The notes beneath the pieces are model-generated. The model made no database searches. It was not told the origin of the DNA and saw only the letters and a list, made by a program, of their open reading frames with translations. 5,490 bases of DNA from Streptomyces sp. NRRL B-24484 (lineage in GTDB: Bacteria > Actinomycetota > Actinomycetes > Streptomycetales > Streptomycetaceae). This document shows, in pieces, positions 1-5,490 of this stretch (the first letter of the stretch is position 1; the number at the start of each line of letters is the position of its first letter). The stretch covers positions 1 through 5,490 of the forward strand of contig NZ_JOAI01000100.1 of the NCBI RefSeq assembly GCF_000717715.1. Direction: 5' to 3'. Position numbers and translations under genes: made by a program.

Positions 1-324
1 GGCCGGATGGTCGAGATCGGCTCCGACGAGGAGATCTACGAGCACGCCACCCACCCGTACACCCAGGCGCTGCTCTCGGCCGTCCCGGTGCCCGACCCGG
101 CCGGCCGCGAGGGCCGCGAGCGGATCATCCTCTCCGGTGACATCCCCTCGCCGGCGAACCCGCCGTCCGGCTGCCGCTTCCGCACCCGCTGCTGGAAGGC
201 CGAGGAGCGCTGCAGCACCGAGCTGCCGCTGCTCGCCGTCCCGGAGATCGGCGAGGGCCCGGCCAAGCACGCCTCGGCCTGCCACTTCGCCGCGGTGCGC
301 GAGCCCGTCGCGGCGGCCTCCTGA
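1..324 (+). CDS. Oligopeptide ABC transporter ATPase (OppF/OppD type), C-terminal end only
   Basis: This is the last 107 codons of a peptide-importer ATPase whose start, Walker motifs and signature lie before the window. The reading frame is open from base 1, so the ATG at 7 is an internal methionine and not the start. The fragment opens with GRMVEIG, the usual segment after the last core strand of OppD/OppF. The HPYTQALL motif of the oligo_HPY domain follows at fragment residues 18-25. The cysteine module comes next: Cys58, Cys64, Cys71 and Cys94, spaced C-x5-C-x6-C-x22-C. In related Opp/Dpp ATPases such cysteines have been reported to hold an iron-sulfur cluster. The alanine-rich end and TGA stop precede a strong terminator, so this is probably the last gene of an upstream peptide-transport operon. 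I infer OppF rather than OppD from that terminal position only. Confidence 0.9.
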   Translation, partial: GRMVEIGSDEEIYEHATHPYTQALLSAVPVPDPAGREGRERIILSGDIPSPANPPSGCRFRTRCWKAEERCSTELPLLAVPEIGEGPAKHASACHFAAVREPVAAAS

Positions 325-343
325 CCGGGCGGACGACCCCCTT

Positions 344-379
344 CGCGGGCCCGCGGTGCATTCGCACCGCGGGCCCGCG
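344..379 (+). terminator. Rho-independent-like GC hairpin after upstream ATPase gene
   Basis: Bases 344-359 and 364-379 are perfect reverse complements: a 16-bp stem of almost only G and C, with the four-base loop ATTC. It begins 19 bases after the upstream stop codon. Only a short T run (384-386) follows, so it lacks the classical U tract. Such tract-free hairpins are common terminators in streptomycetes. It separates the upstream peptide-transport operon from the one starting at 478. The perfect symmetry would also let it work from the other strand, but no gene converges on it here. Confidence 0.85.
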
Positions 380-441
380 GGCATTTCGGCACCCATCCGG
401 CCGTATCCAGCTCGCGCCGCCGGGGAGCCGCTCCTTCGATG

Positions 442-463
442 GGGTGTGATGCGTCATACACCC
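442..463 (+). promoter_or_regulatory. Imperfect inverted repeat just before the lipoprotein gene's SD site
   Basis: GGGTGT (442-447) pairs with ACACCC (458-463), and ATG (449-451) pairs with CAT (455-457). This leaves one bulged G at 448 and a CGT loop. The element ends two bases before the Shine-Dalgarno site at 466-471. It could be an RNA hairpin that affects ribosome access or a DNA operator for a repressor. No convincing -35/-10 promoter pair could be picked out between 380 and 441, so the transcription start is unknown. The symmetry is seen in the sequence; any function is inference. Confidence 0.35.
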
Positions 464-465
464 AG

Positions 466-471
466 AGGAGG
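466..471 (+). promoter_or_regulatory. Shine-Dalgarno site of the solute-binding lipoprotein gene
   Basis: AGGAGG lies six bases before the ATG at 478, a perfect core and spacing. It decides the start of the lipoprotein gene: the in-frame ATG at 439 has no such site and would put 13 unlikely residues before the signal peptide. Confidence 0.85.
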
Positions 472-477
472 AGCCTC

Positions 478-2121
478 ATGCCTGCAGCGACCAGAGTGCG
501 CTGGGCCGTGGTCGTCGCGACGAGCGTGGTCCTGGTGGCCACCGGCTGCGGCAGCAGCGGGGGCGGAGGAGGAGGCAGCGGCGCCAGCGGAGGCACCGGC
601 GGCATCGTGACCGCCTGGTGGGGCGACCCGCAGAACCCGCTCGAGCCCGCCAACACCAACGAGGTCAACGGCGGCGCCGTGCTCAACATGATCTTCCGGG
701 GCCTGATCCAGTACGACCCCAAGACCAGCGAGCCGCAGAACGCCAACGCGCAGTCGATCACCTCGGACGACCAGCAGAACTGGACGGTCAAGCTCAAGCC
801 GGGCTGGAAGTTCAGCGACGGCACCACCGTGACCGCCAAGTCCTACGTGGACGCCTGGAACTACGGCGCCCTGTCCACGAACAAGCAGCTCAACAGCAGC
901 TTCTTCTCCTACATCCAGGGCTACGACCAGGTCGCGCCCGCGTCCGGCAACCCGACCGCACAGACCCTGTCCGGCCTGAAGGTCGTCGACGACAACACCT
1001 TCACCGTGGCGCTCAACCAGAAGTTCTCCACCTGGCCCGCCACCCTCGGCTACTCGGCCTTCGTCCCGCTCCCCGCGAGCTTCTTCTCCGACCACGCGGC
1101 GTACCTCAACAAGCCGGTCGGCAACGGCCCGTACGAGATCTCCTCGTGGACCAAGAGCGCCAAGATGGAGCTGCGGCCGTTCTCCGGCTTCAGCGGCACG
1201 GACAAGCCCAAGAACGGCGGCATCGACCTCAAGGTCTACACCGACACCAACGCCGCCTACGCCGACCTCCAGGCCGGCAACCTCGACGTCGACAACGGCC
1301 TGCCGAACAGCGCGCTGAAGACCGTCGAGACCGACCTCAACGGCCGCTTCCTCAACACCCCGGCCGGCATCATCCAGACGATCTCCTTCCCGCTGTACCA
1401 GGCGAACTGGAACACGCCCAACGCGCAGAAGGTCCGCCTCGGCCTCGCCATGGCGATTGACCGGAACACCATCACCAAGGTCGTGTTCAACAACACCCGC
1501 ACCCCGGCCAGCGACTGGACCTCCCCGGTGCTCGGCGCCGCCGGCGGCTTCAAGGAAGGCATCTGCGGCCAGGCCTGCACGTACAACCCGACCATGGCCA
1601 AGCAGCTCGTCCAGGAGGGCGGCGGCATCCCCGGCGGCCAGCTCACCATCTCGTACAACGCGGACGGCCCGCACAAGGAGTGGGTCGACGCCGTCTGCAA
1701 CAGCATCAACAACGCGCTCGGCAACACCAGCGCCTGCGTCGGCAACCCGATCGGCACCTTCGCCGACTTCCGCAACCAGGTCACCACCAAGAAGATGACC
1801 GGCCCGTTCCGCACCGGCTGGCAGATGGACTACCCGCTGATCCAGAACTTCCTGCAGCCCGTCTACACCACCGGCGCCTCGTCGAACGACTCCGGGTACA
1901 GCAACCCGCAGTTCGACTCCCTCGTCAACCAGGCCAACGCCAACCCGGACAAGTCCTCGGCGGTCAGCCAGTTCCAGGACGGCGAGAAGCTGCTCGCCAC
2001 CGACCTGCCCGCGATCCCGCTCTGGTACCAGAACGGCACCGTCGGCTGGTCCTCGCGGGTCTCCAACGTCCTGCTCAACCCGTTCAGCGTCCCGGTCTAC
2101 GACCAGATCACCGTCAAGTAG
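478..2121 (+). CDS. Peptide ABC transporter substrate-binding lipoprotein (SBP family 5)
   Basis: This 547-residue extracytoplasmic receptor would capture peptides, or another family 5 ligand, and hand them to the permeases encoded just downstream. Residues 1-23 form a lipoprotein signal peptide: Arg6 and Arg8, then a hydrophobic core, then the lipobox ending ATGC with the lipidated Cys24. A glycine/serine-rich linker (about 25-42) follows. Family 5 landmarks come in order: GGAVLNMIFRGLIQYD (65-80), the GNGPYEI turn (215-221), AMAIDR (324-329), and GWQMDYP near 447-453. Length is normal for the family. The mature domain has four cysteines (363, 367, 407, 420) that could form two disulfides outside the cell. 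The perfect SD at 466-471 supports the ATG at 478. The ligand cannot be read from the sequence; oligopeptides are the most likely because of the OppBCDF neighbours, and a role like the streptomycete BldK importer is possible but unproven. Confidence 0.93.
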   Translation: MPAATRVRWAVVVATSVVLVATGCGSSGGGGGGSGASGGTGGIVTAWWGDPQNPLEPANTNEVNGGAVLNMIFRGLIQYDPKTSEPQNANAQSITSDDQQNWTVKLKPGWKFSDGTTVTAKSYVDAWNYGALSTNKQLNSSFFSYIQGYDQVAPASGNPTAQTLSGLKVVDDNTFTVALNQKFSTWPATLGYSAFVPLPASFFSDHAAYLNKPVGNGPYEISSWTKSAKMELRPFSGFSGTDKPKNGGIDLKVYTDTNAAYADLQAGNLDVDNGLPNSALKTVETDLNGRFLNTPAGIIQTISFPLYQANWNTPNAQKVRLGLAMAIDRNTITKVVFNNTRTPASDWTSPVLGAAGGFKEGICGQACTYNPTMAKQLVQEGGGIPGGQLTISYNADGPHKEWVDAVCNSINNALGNTSACVGNPIGTFADFRNQVTTKKMTGPFRTGWQMDYPLIQNFLQPVYTTGASSNDSGYSNPQFDSLVNQANANPDKSSAVSQFQDGEKLLATDLPAIPLWYQNGTVGWSSRVSNVLLNPFSVPVYDQITVK

Positions 2122-2127
2122 TCGGCA

Positions 2128-2161
2128 GCGGCCGCCGGGGCCGGACGGCCCCGGCGGCCGC
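2128..2161 (+). terminator. Intra-operon GC hairpin after the lipoprotein gene (attenuator or mRNA stabiliser)
   Basis: Bases 2128-2142 and 2147-2161 are perfect reverse complements (15 bp, loop GGAC), starting six bases after the lipoprotein stop codon and ending 27 bases before the permease ATG. There is no long T run, only CCCTTCC. In binding-protein operons such hairpins often protect the upstream mRNA or end part of the transcripts, so that the receptor is made in excess over the membrane parts. That role is inferred from position. Confidence 0.75.
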
Positions 2162-2188
2162 CCTTCCGGCGGCCCCCTGGAGGTTCGC

Positions 2189-3112
2189 ATGGGACGCTAC
2201 GTCATCCGACGCCTGCTCCAGATGATCCCGGTGTTCCTCGGGAGCACCTTCCTCATCTTCGTGATGGTCCACGCGCTCGGTGACCCGGTGAACGCGCTGT
2301 TCGGCGACCGCGCCCCCGACCCGGTCGTCGCCCAGCAGATCCGTGAGCAGTACAACCTGAACGACCCGCTGTGGCTCCAGTACCTGATCTACATGAGCAA
2401 CCTGTTCCGCTGGGACTTCGGCACCACGTTCAACGGCCAGTCGGTCACCTCGCTGCTCGCCACCGCCTACCCGGCGACGATCAAGCTGACCGCGGTGGCC
2501 TTCACCATCGAGGTGATCTTCGGCATCGGCTTCGGCCTCATCAGCGGCCTGCGCCGCGGCGGCTGGTCGGACAACACGGTGCTGATCTTCACCCTGATCG
2601 TCATCTCCATCCCCACCTTCGTCACCGGCTACGTTCTCCAGTACCTGGTCGGCGTGCAGTGGGGCATCCTGCCCGCCACCGCCGGTGAGGACCTCAGCCT
2701 CCAGTCGCTGCTGCTGCCGGGCATCGTGCTCGCCTCCGTCTCGCTCGCCTACGTCGCCCGCCTCACCCGCACCACCGTCGCCGAGAACTCCCGGGCCGAC
2801 TTCGTGCGCACCGCGGTGGCCAAGGGCCTCCCGCGCCGCCGGGTGACGATCAACCACCTGCTGCGCAACTCGCTGATCCCGGTCGTCACCTTCCTCGGGG
2901 CCGACCTCGGCGCGCTCATGGGCGGTGCGCTGGTCACCGAGCGGATCTTCAACATCCACGGCGTGGGCTTCTACCTCTACCAGGGCATCGTCCGCCAGAA
3001 CACCGCCACGGTCGTCGGCTTCGTGACCGTCCTGATCATCATCTACCTGGCGGCCAACCTGCTCGTCGACCTGCTCTACGCGGTCCTGGACCCGAGGATC
3101 CGTTATGCCTGA
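2189..3112 (+). CDS. Peptide ABC transporter permease, OppB/DppB type
   Basis: This 307-residue inner-membrane subunit would form half of the translocation channel with the OppC-type protein. It begins with the typical short cytoplasmic start RYVIRRLLQMIP. Six hydrophobic segments can be seen at about 10-29, 97-120, 130-153, 173-191, 229-250 and 274-297, with the long extracytoplasmic loop after the first helix that is usual for OppB. The EAA coupling loop, which docks on the ATPases, follows DFVRTAVAKGLP (204-215) and runs to about 226. The end LLYAVLDPRIRYA is the standard OppB C-terminus. GGAGG at 2179-2183, five bases before the ATG, supports the start. It lies 67 nt after the lipoprotein gene, across a hairpin, and its last 8 nt overlap the next permease gene. 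Length and motifs are intact. Confidence 0.95.
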   Translation: MGRYVIRRLLQMIPVFLGSTFLIFVMVHALGDPVNALFGDRAPDPVVAQQIREQYNLNDPLWLQYLIYMSNLFRWDFGTTFNGQSVTSLLATAYPATIKLTAVAFTIEVIFGIGFGLISGLRRGGWSDNTVLIFTLIVISIPTFVTGYVLQYLVGVQWGILPATAGEDLSLQSLLLPGIVLASVSLAYVARLTRTTVAENSRADFVRTAVAKGLPRRRVTINHLLRNSLIPVVTFLGADLGALMGGALVTERIFNIHGVGFYLYQGIVRQNTATVVGFVTVLIIIYLAANLLVDLLYAVLDPRIRYA

Positions 3113-4133
3113 CCAGGAGAAGTACAACAAGGCGGACCCGCTCGCGGACGCCGGCACCGAGGAAGAAGAGATCCAGAGTGCCGTCGAGAGCCGGACCTTC
3201 GACCTCGGCACCATGGAAGCGCAGACTTTAATCAAGAACGAACGCCTCGACGACGAGCCCGGGGTCGCCGCTGTCGACGACCGCGTCAAGCCGCGGAGCC
3301 TCTGGCAGGACGCCTGGCGTGACCTGCGCCGCAACCCGATCTTCATCATCTCCGGACTGCTCATCATCTTCCTGGTGATCATGGCGATCTGGCCCGGGCT
3401 GTTCACCTCCACCGACCCGCTGAAGTGCGACCTCTCGAAGGCCCAGCAGGGCTCCGAGTCCGGCCACCCCTTCGGGTTCGACGGGCAGGGCTGCGACGTC
3501 TACGCCCGCACCGTGTACGGCGCCCGCGCCTCCATCACGGTCGGCGTCTGCGCGACCGTCGGCGCCGCCCTGGTCGGCACCACGCTCGGCGGTCTGGCCG
3601 GCTTCCTCGGCGGCTGGTCCGACTCGGTCATCTCCCGGGTCGCCGACATCTTCTTCGGCATCCCGATCCTGCTCGGCGGCCTGGTCTTCCTCTCGGTCAT
3701 CCCGAGCCGGTCGATCTGGATCGTGGTCGCCTTCATCGTGGTGCTCGGCTGGCCGCAGATCGCCCGCATCGGCCGAGGCGCCGTGATCACGGCGAAACAG
3801 CAGGACTATGTCACCGCGGCCCGTGCCCTGGGCGCGAGCAACTCGCGGCTGATGCTCCGGCACATCCTGCCCAACGCGGTCGCCCCGATCATCGTCGTGG
3901 CCACCATCGCGCTCGGCACCTACATCGCCCTGGAGGCCACCCTGAGCTTCCTCGGCGTCGGACTCAAGCCGCCGACCGTCTCCTGGGGCATCGACATCTC
4001 CTCGGCCTCGGCGACCTTCCGCAACGCCCCGCACATGCTGCTCTACCCGGCCGGTGCGCTGAGCCTCACCGTCCTGGCGTTCATCATGCTCGGCGACGCC
4101 GTCCGCGACGCACTCGACCCGAAGCTGCGCTGA
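3105..4133 (+). CDS. Peptide ABC transporter permease, OppC/DppC type, with TTA codon
   Basis: This 342-residue inner-membrane subunit is the partner of the OppB-type permease. A long acidic cytoplasmic extension (1-76; 17 Asp/Glu against 6 Lys/Arg in the first 60 residues) precedes the first helix (78-97). Further helices lie at about 144-168, 182-200, 203-220, 257-279 and 311-331. The conserved OppC stretch HPFGFDGQGCDVYARTVYG runs 121-139. The EAA loop follows DYVTAARALGAS (234-245), with HILPN at 253-257, and the end DALDPKLR is typical. Cys108 and Cys130 lie in the outer loop after helix 1 and could pair. The ATG overlaps the previous gene's end (ATGCCTGA, 8 nt) with only a weak SD, so translation is probably coupled. 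Leu42 is encoded by TTA (3228-3230), very rare in streptomycetes and read by the bldA tRNA. No ATG or GTG follows it in frame before the first helix, so it cannot be bypassed by a normal start. Confidence 0.95.
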   Translation: MPDQEKYNKADPLADAGTEEEEIQSAVESRTFDLGTMEAQTLIKNERLDDEPGVAAVDDRVKPRSLWQDAWRDLRRNPIFIISGLLIIFLVIMAIWPGLFTSTDPLKCDLSKAQQGSESGHPFGFDGQGCDVYARTVYGARASITVGVCATVGAALVGTTLGGLAGFLGGWSDSVISRVADIFFGIPILLGGLVFLSVIPSRSIWIVVAFIVVLGWPQIARIGRGAVITAKQQDYVTAARALGASNSRLMLRHILPNAVAPIIVVATIALGTYIALEATLSFLGVGLKPPTVSWGIDISSASATFRNAPHMLLYPAGALSLTVLAFIMLGDAVRDALDPKLR

Positions 4134-4151
4134 GAGGGGCCCCCACCAACC

Positions 4152-5061
4152 ATGAACAGCGGCAACAGCGACGACGACGCCGGAGCCATCCGGATCGACC
4201 CCCGGGCGTCCGGTGCCGGCAGCGCGGCCGGCGACGCCCTGCTCGACGTGCGCGGTCTGCAGGTCGAGTTCCGCACCCGCGACGGCGTCGCCAAGGCCGT
4301 CAACGGCGTGAACTACTCCGTCGCCGCCGGCGAGACCCTGGCCGTCCTGGGCGAGTCCGGCTCCGGCAAGTCGGTGACCGCCCAGGCGATCATGGGCATC
4401 CTGGACAGCCCGCCCGGCTTCGTCACCGGAGGCGAGATCGTCTTCAAGGGCCGCGACCTGCTCAAGCTGAACTCCGAGGAGCGCCGGAAGATCCGCGGCG
4501 AGCAGATGGCGATGATCTTCCAGGACGCGCTCTCCTCGCTGAACCCGGTGCACTCCGTCGGCACCCAGCTCGGCGAGATGTACCGGGTGCACCGCGGGGT
4601 CTCCCGCAAGGACGCCAAGCTCAAGGCGATCGAGCTGATGGACCGGGTCCGGATCCCGGCCGCCGCCCAGCGGGTGAACGACTACCCGCACCAGTTCTCC
4701 GGCGGCATGCGCCAGCGCATCATGATCGCGATGGCGCTCGCCCTGGAACCCGACCTGATCATCGCGGACGAGCCGACCACCGCCCTGGACGTGACCGTCC
4801 AGGCGCAGGTCATGGACCTGCTCGCGGAGCTCCAGGCCGAGTACAACGAAGGGCCAGGAGCTGTACGCCATCAAGGGCCTGCCGCCGAACCTGCTGCGGA
4901 TCCCCAAGGGATGCGCCTTCAACCCGCGCTGCCCGCGGGCCCAGGACGTCTGCCGGCGGGAGGAACCCGAGCTGTTCGAGGTCACCGGCGACACCGGCGC
5001 GCCCCTGCCGGGACGGGGCAGTGCGTGCTTCTTCTGGAAGGAGACCCTCCATGACGTCTGA
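4152..5061 (+). pseudogene. Peptide ABC transporter ATPase, OppD type, broken by internal deletion and frameshift
   Basis: An intact OppD-type gene would encode one of the two ATPases that drive import. From the ATG at 4152 the N-terminal part is normal: Walker A GESGSGKS (67-74), Q-loop Gln124, signature FSGGMRQR (182-189), Walker B LIIADE (202-207) and D-loop ALDV (211-214). After Asn232 (codon 4845-4847) the frame leaves the family and continues as low-complexity sequence to a TGA at 5052-5054 (300 residues). The true C-terminus is present in the +1 frame from 4849 to the TGA at 5059-5061: [20 protein letters not shown], then the cysteine module C-x5-C-x6-C-x24-C (codons 4912, 4930, 4951, 5026). 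Missing between the two parts are the switch histidine (ITHD in the family) and the HPY segment, roughly 55-60 residues. The ATG is 18 nt after the OppC stop, with a poorly spaced GAGAGGG. Either a real loss-of-function deletion or an assembly gap; no frameshifting could restore the H-loop. Confidence 0.88.
5038..5043 (+). promoter_or_regulatory. Shine-Dalgarno site of the OppF-type gene
   Basis: AAGGAG is seven bases before the ATG at 5051 and lies inside the end of the broken OppD-type gene. This good site could let the OppF-type protein be made even if ribosomes leave the OppD frame early, and it supports the chosen start. Confidence 0.75.
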
Positions 5062-5490
5062 CGGGGCGGGAACGGTGGAAGCCGTTCCCGAGGACGCCGC
5101 GTTCGCCCGGGAGGTGCCCCGCGGCGAGCCGATCCTGCAGGTGAGGGACCTGGTCAAGCACTTCCCGCTGACCCAGGGCGTCATCGTCAAGAAGCAGATC
5201 GGCGCGGTGAAGGCCGTCGACGGCGTCTCCTTCGACCTGCACAAGGGCGAGACCCTCGGCATCGTCGGCGAGTCCGGCTGCGGCAAGTCGACGCTCGCCA
5301 AGGTCCTGATGAACCTGGAGCCCGCCACCAGCGGCTCCGTCCGGTTCAAGGGCGAGGAGATCTCCCACCTCAAGGGCACGGCGCTCAAGCACGTCCGCCG
5401 CAACATCCAGATGGTGTTCCAGGACCCGTACACCTCGCTGAACCCGCGGATGACGGTGGGCGACATCATCGGGGAGCCCTTCGAGATCCA
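5051..5490 (+). CDS. Peptide ABC transporter ATPase, OppF/DppF type, N-terminal part
   Basis: This is the first 146 codons of the second importer ATPase; the frame is still open at the window end. After about 27 non-conserved residues the ABC fold starts at EPILQVRDLVKHFP. Walker A GESGCGKST is at 73-81 and the Q-loop in MVFQDPYTSLNPRM (Gln124). The Cys in Walker A (SGCGKS) and the DPYTSLNPRM stretch are typical of OppF/DppF, whereas the gene before it has SGSGKS and DALSSLNP, typical of OppD. The signature, Walker B, H-loop and cysteine domain lie beyond the window. The ATG is preceded by AAGGAG seven bases away. In the ancestral arrangement it overlaps the OppD reading frame by 11 nt (5051-5061). 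As the sequence now stands, the shifted OppD frame ends at TGA 5052-5054, giving an ATGA overlap. Confidence 0.95.
   Translation, partial: MTSDGAGTVEAVPEDAAFAREVPRGEPILQVRDLVKHFPLTQGVIVKKQIGAVKAVDGVSFDLHKGETLGIVGESGCGKSTLAKVLMNLEPATSGSVRFKGEEISHLKGTALKHVRRNIQMVFQDPYTSLNPRMTVGDIIGEPFEI

Noticed and set aside
439..477. An upstream in-frame ATG (439) as start of the receptor gene
   Set aside because: It has no ribosome binding site and adds residues before a complete lipoprotein signal peptide, while the ATG at 478 has a perfect AGGAGG at the right distance.
454..2190. Long open frame on the minus strand opposite the receptor gene
   Set aside because: High-GC genes commonly leave an open antisense frame. 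The translation is repetitive in Val, Gly, Ala, Arg and Asp with no recognisable domain, and the + strand gene is certain.
4845..4862. Programmed ribosomal frameshift in the OppD-type gene
   Set aside because: A shift would reconnect the tail but not the missing H-loop and HPY segment. There is no clear slippery run or pausing structure, and OppD genes are not known for recoding.
3228..4994. Long open frame on the minus strand opposite the OppC and OppD genes
   Set aside because: Same composition effect; the translation is rich in Gly, Asp, Arg, Val, Glu and His with no known fold, and it spans two real genes.
4848..5061. The OppD tail as a separate small gene
   Set aside because: No ATG or GTG start with a ribosome binding site exists in that frame after the junction, and the sequence is plainly the C-terminal domain of OppD.
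1..5490. A new defence, mobile or biosynthetic system
   Set aside because: All coding space is explained by the peptide-importer subunits. No integrase, transposase, terminal repeats, CRISPR repeats, tRNA or rRNA could be seen.

Overview
The window is high-GC DNA with G or C at nearly every third codon position, AGGAGG-type ribosome binding sites and a single rare TTA leucine codon. This pattern fits a streptomycete (Streptomyces, Kitasatospora or a close relative). The assignment is inferred from composition and gene content; there is no rRNA or other marker here.

The window holds one almost complete oligopeptide/dipeptide (Opp/Dpp-type) ABC importer operon on the + strand, preceded by the tail of another importer operon of the same class. 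Layout: (1) 1-324, the C-terminal end of an OppF/OppD-type ATPase that starts before the window; (2) 325-477, an intergenic region with a perfect 16-bp GC hairpin (terminator), then an imperfect 22-nt inverted repeat directly before a strong Shine-Dalgarno site; (3) 478-2121, a family 5 solute-binding lipoprotein; (4) a second perfect 15-bp hairpin in the 67-nt gap; (5) 2189-3112, an OppB-type permease; (6) 3105-4133, an OppC-type permease overlapping it by 8 nt; (7) 4152-5061, an OppD-type ATPase gene that is broken; (8) 5051-5490, the N-terminal part of an OppF-type ATPase running off the window.

In the ancestral system the lipoprotein would capture peptides outside the cell, the two permeases would form the channel, and the two ATPases would power uptake. 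As written, the OppD gene has lost an internal stretch. The sequence jumps from just after the D-loop to the C-terminal cysteine domain, removing the H-loop (switch histidine) and the HPY segment, and the remaining tail is in another frame. Either this operon is no longer a working importer, or the assembly has lost about 170-180 bases here.

The other point of biological interest is the TTA codon (codon 42) in the acidic N-terminal extension of the OppC gene. In streptomycetes this would tie synthesis of the importer to the developmental tRNA bldA. I see no mobile element, CRISPR array, RNA gene or new type of system; this is a known transporter class with a damaged gene and some regulatory detail.
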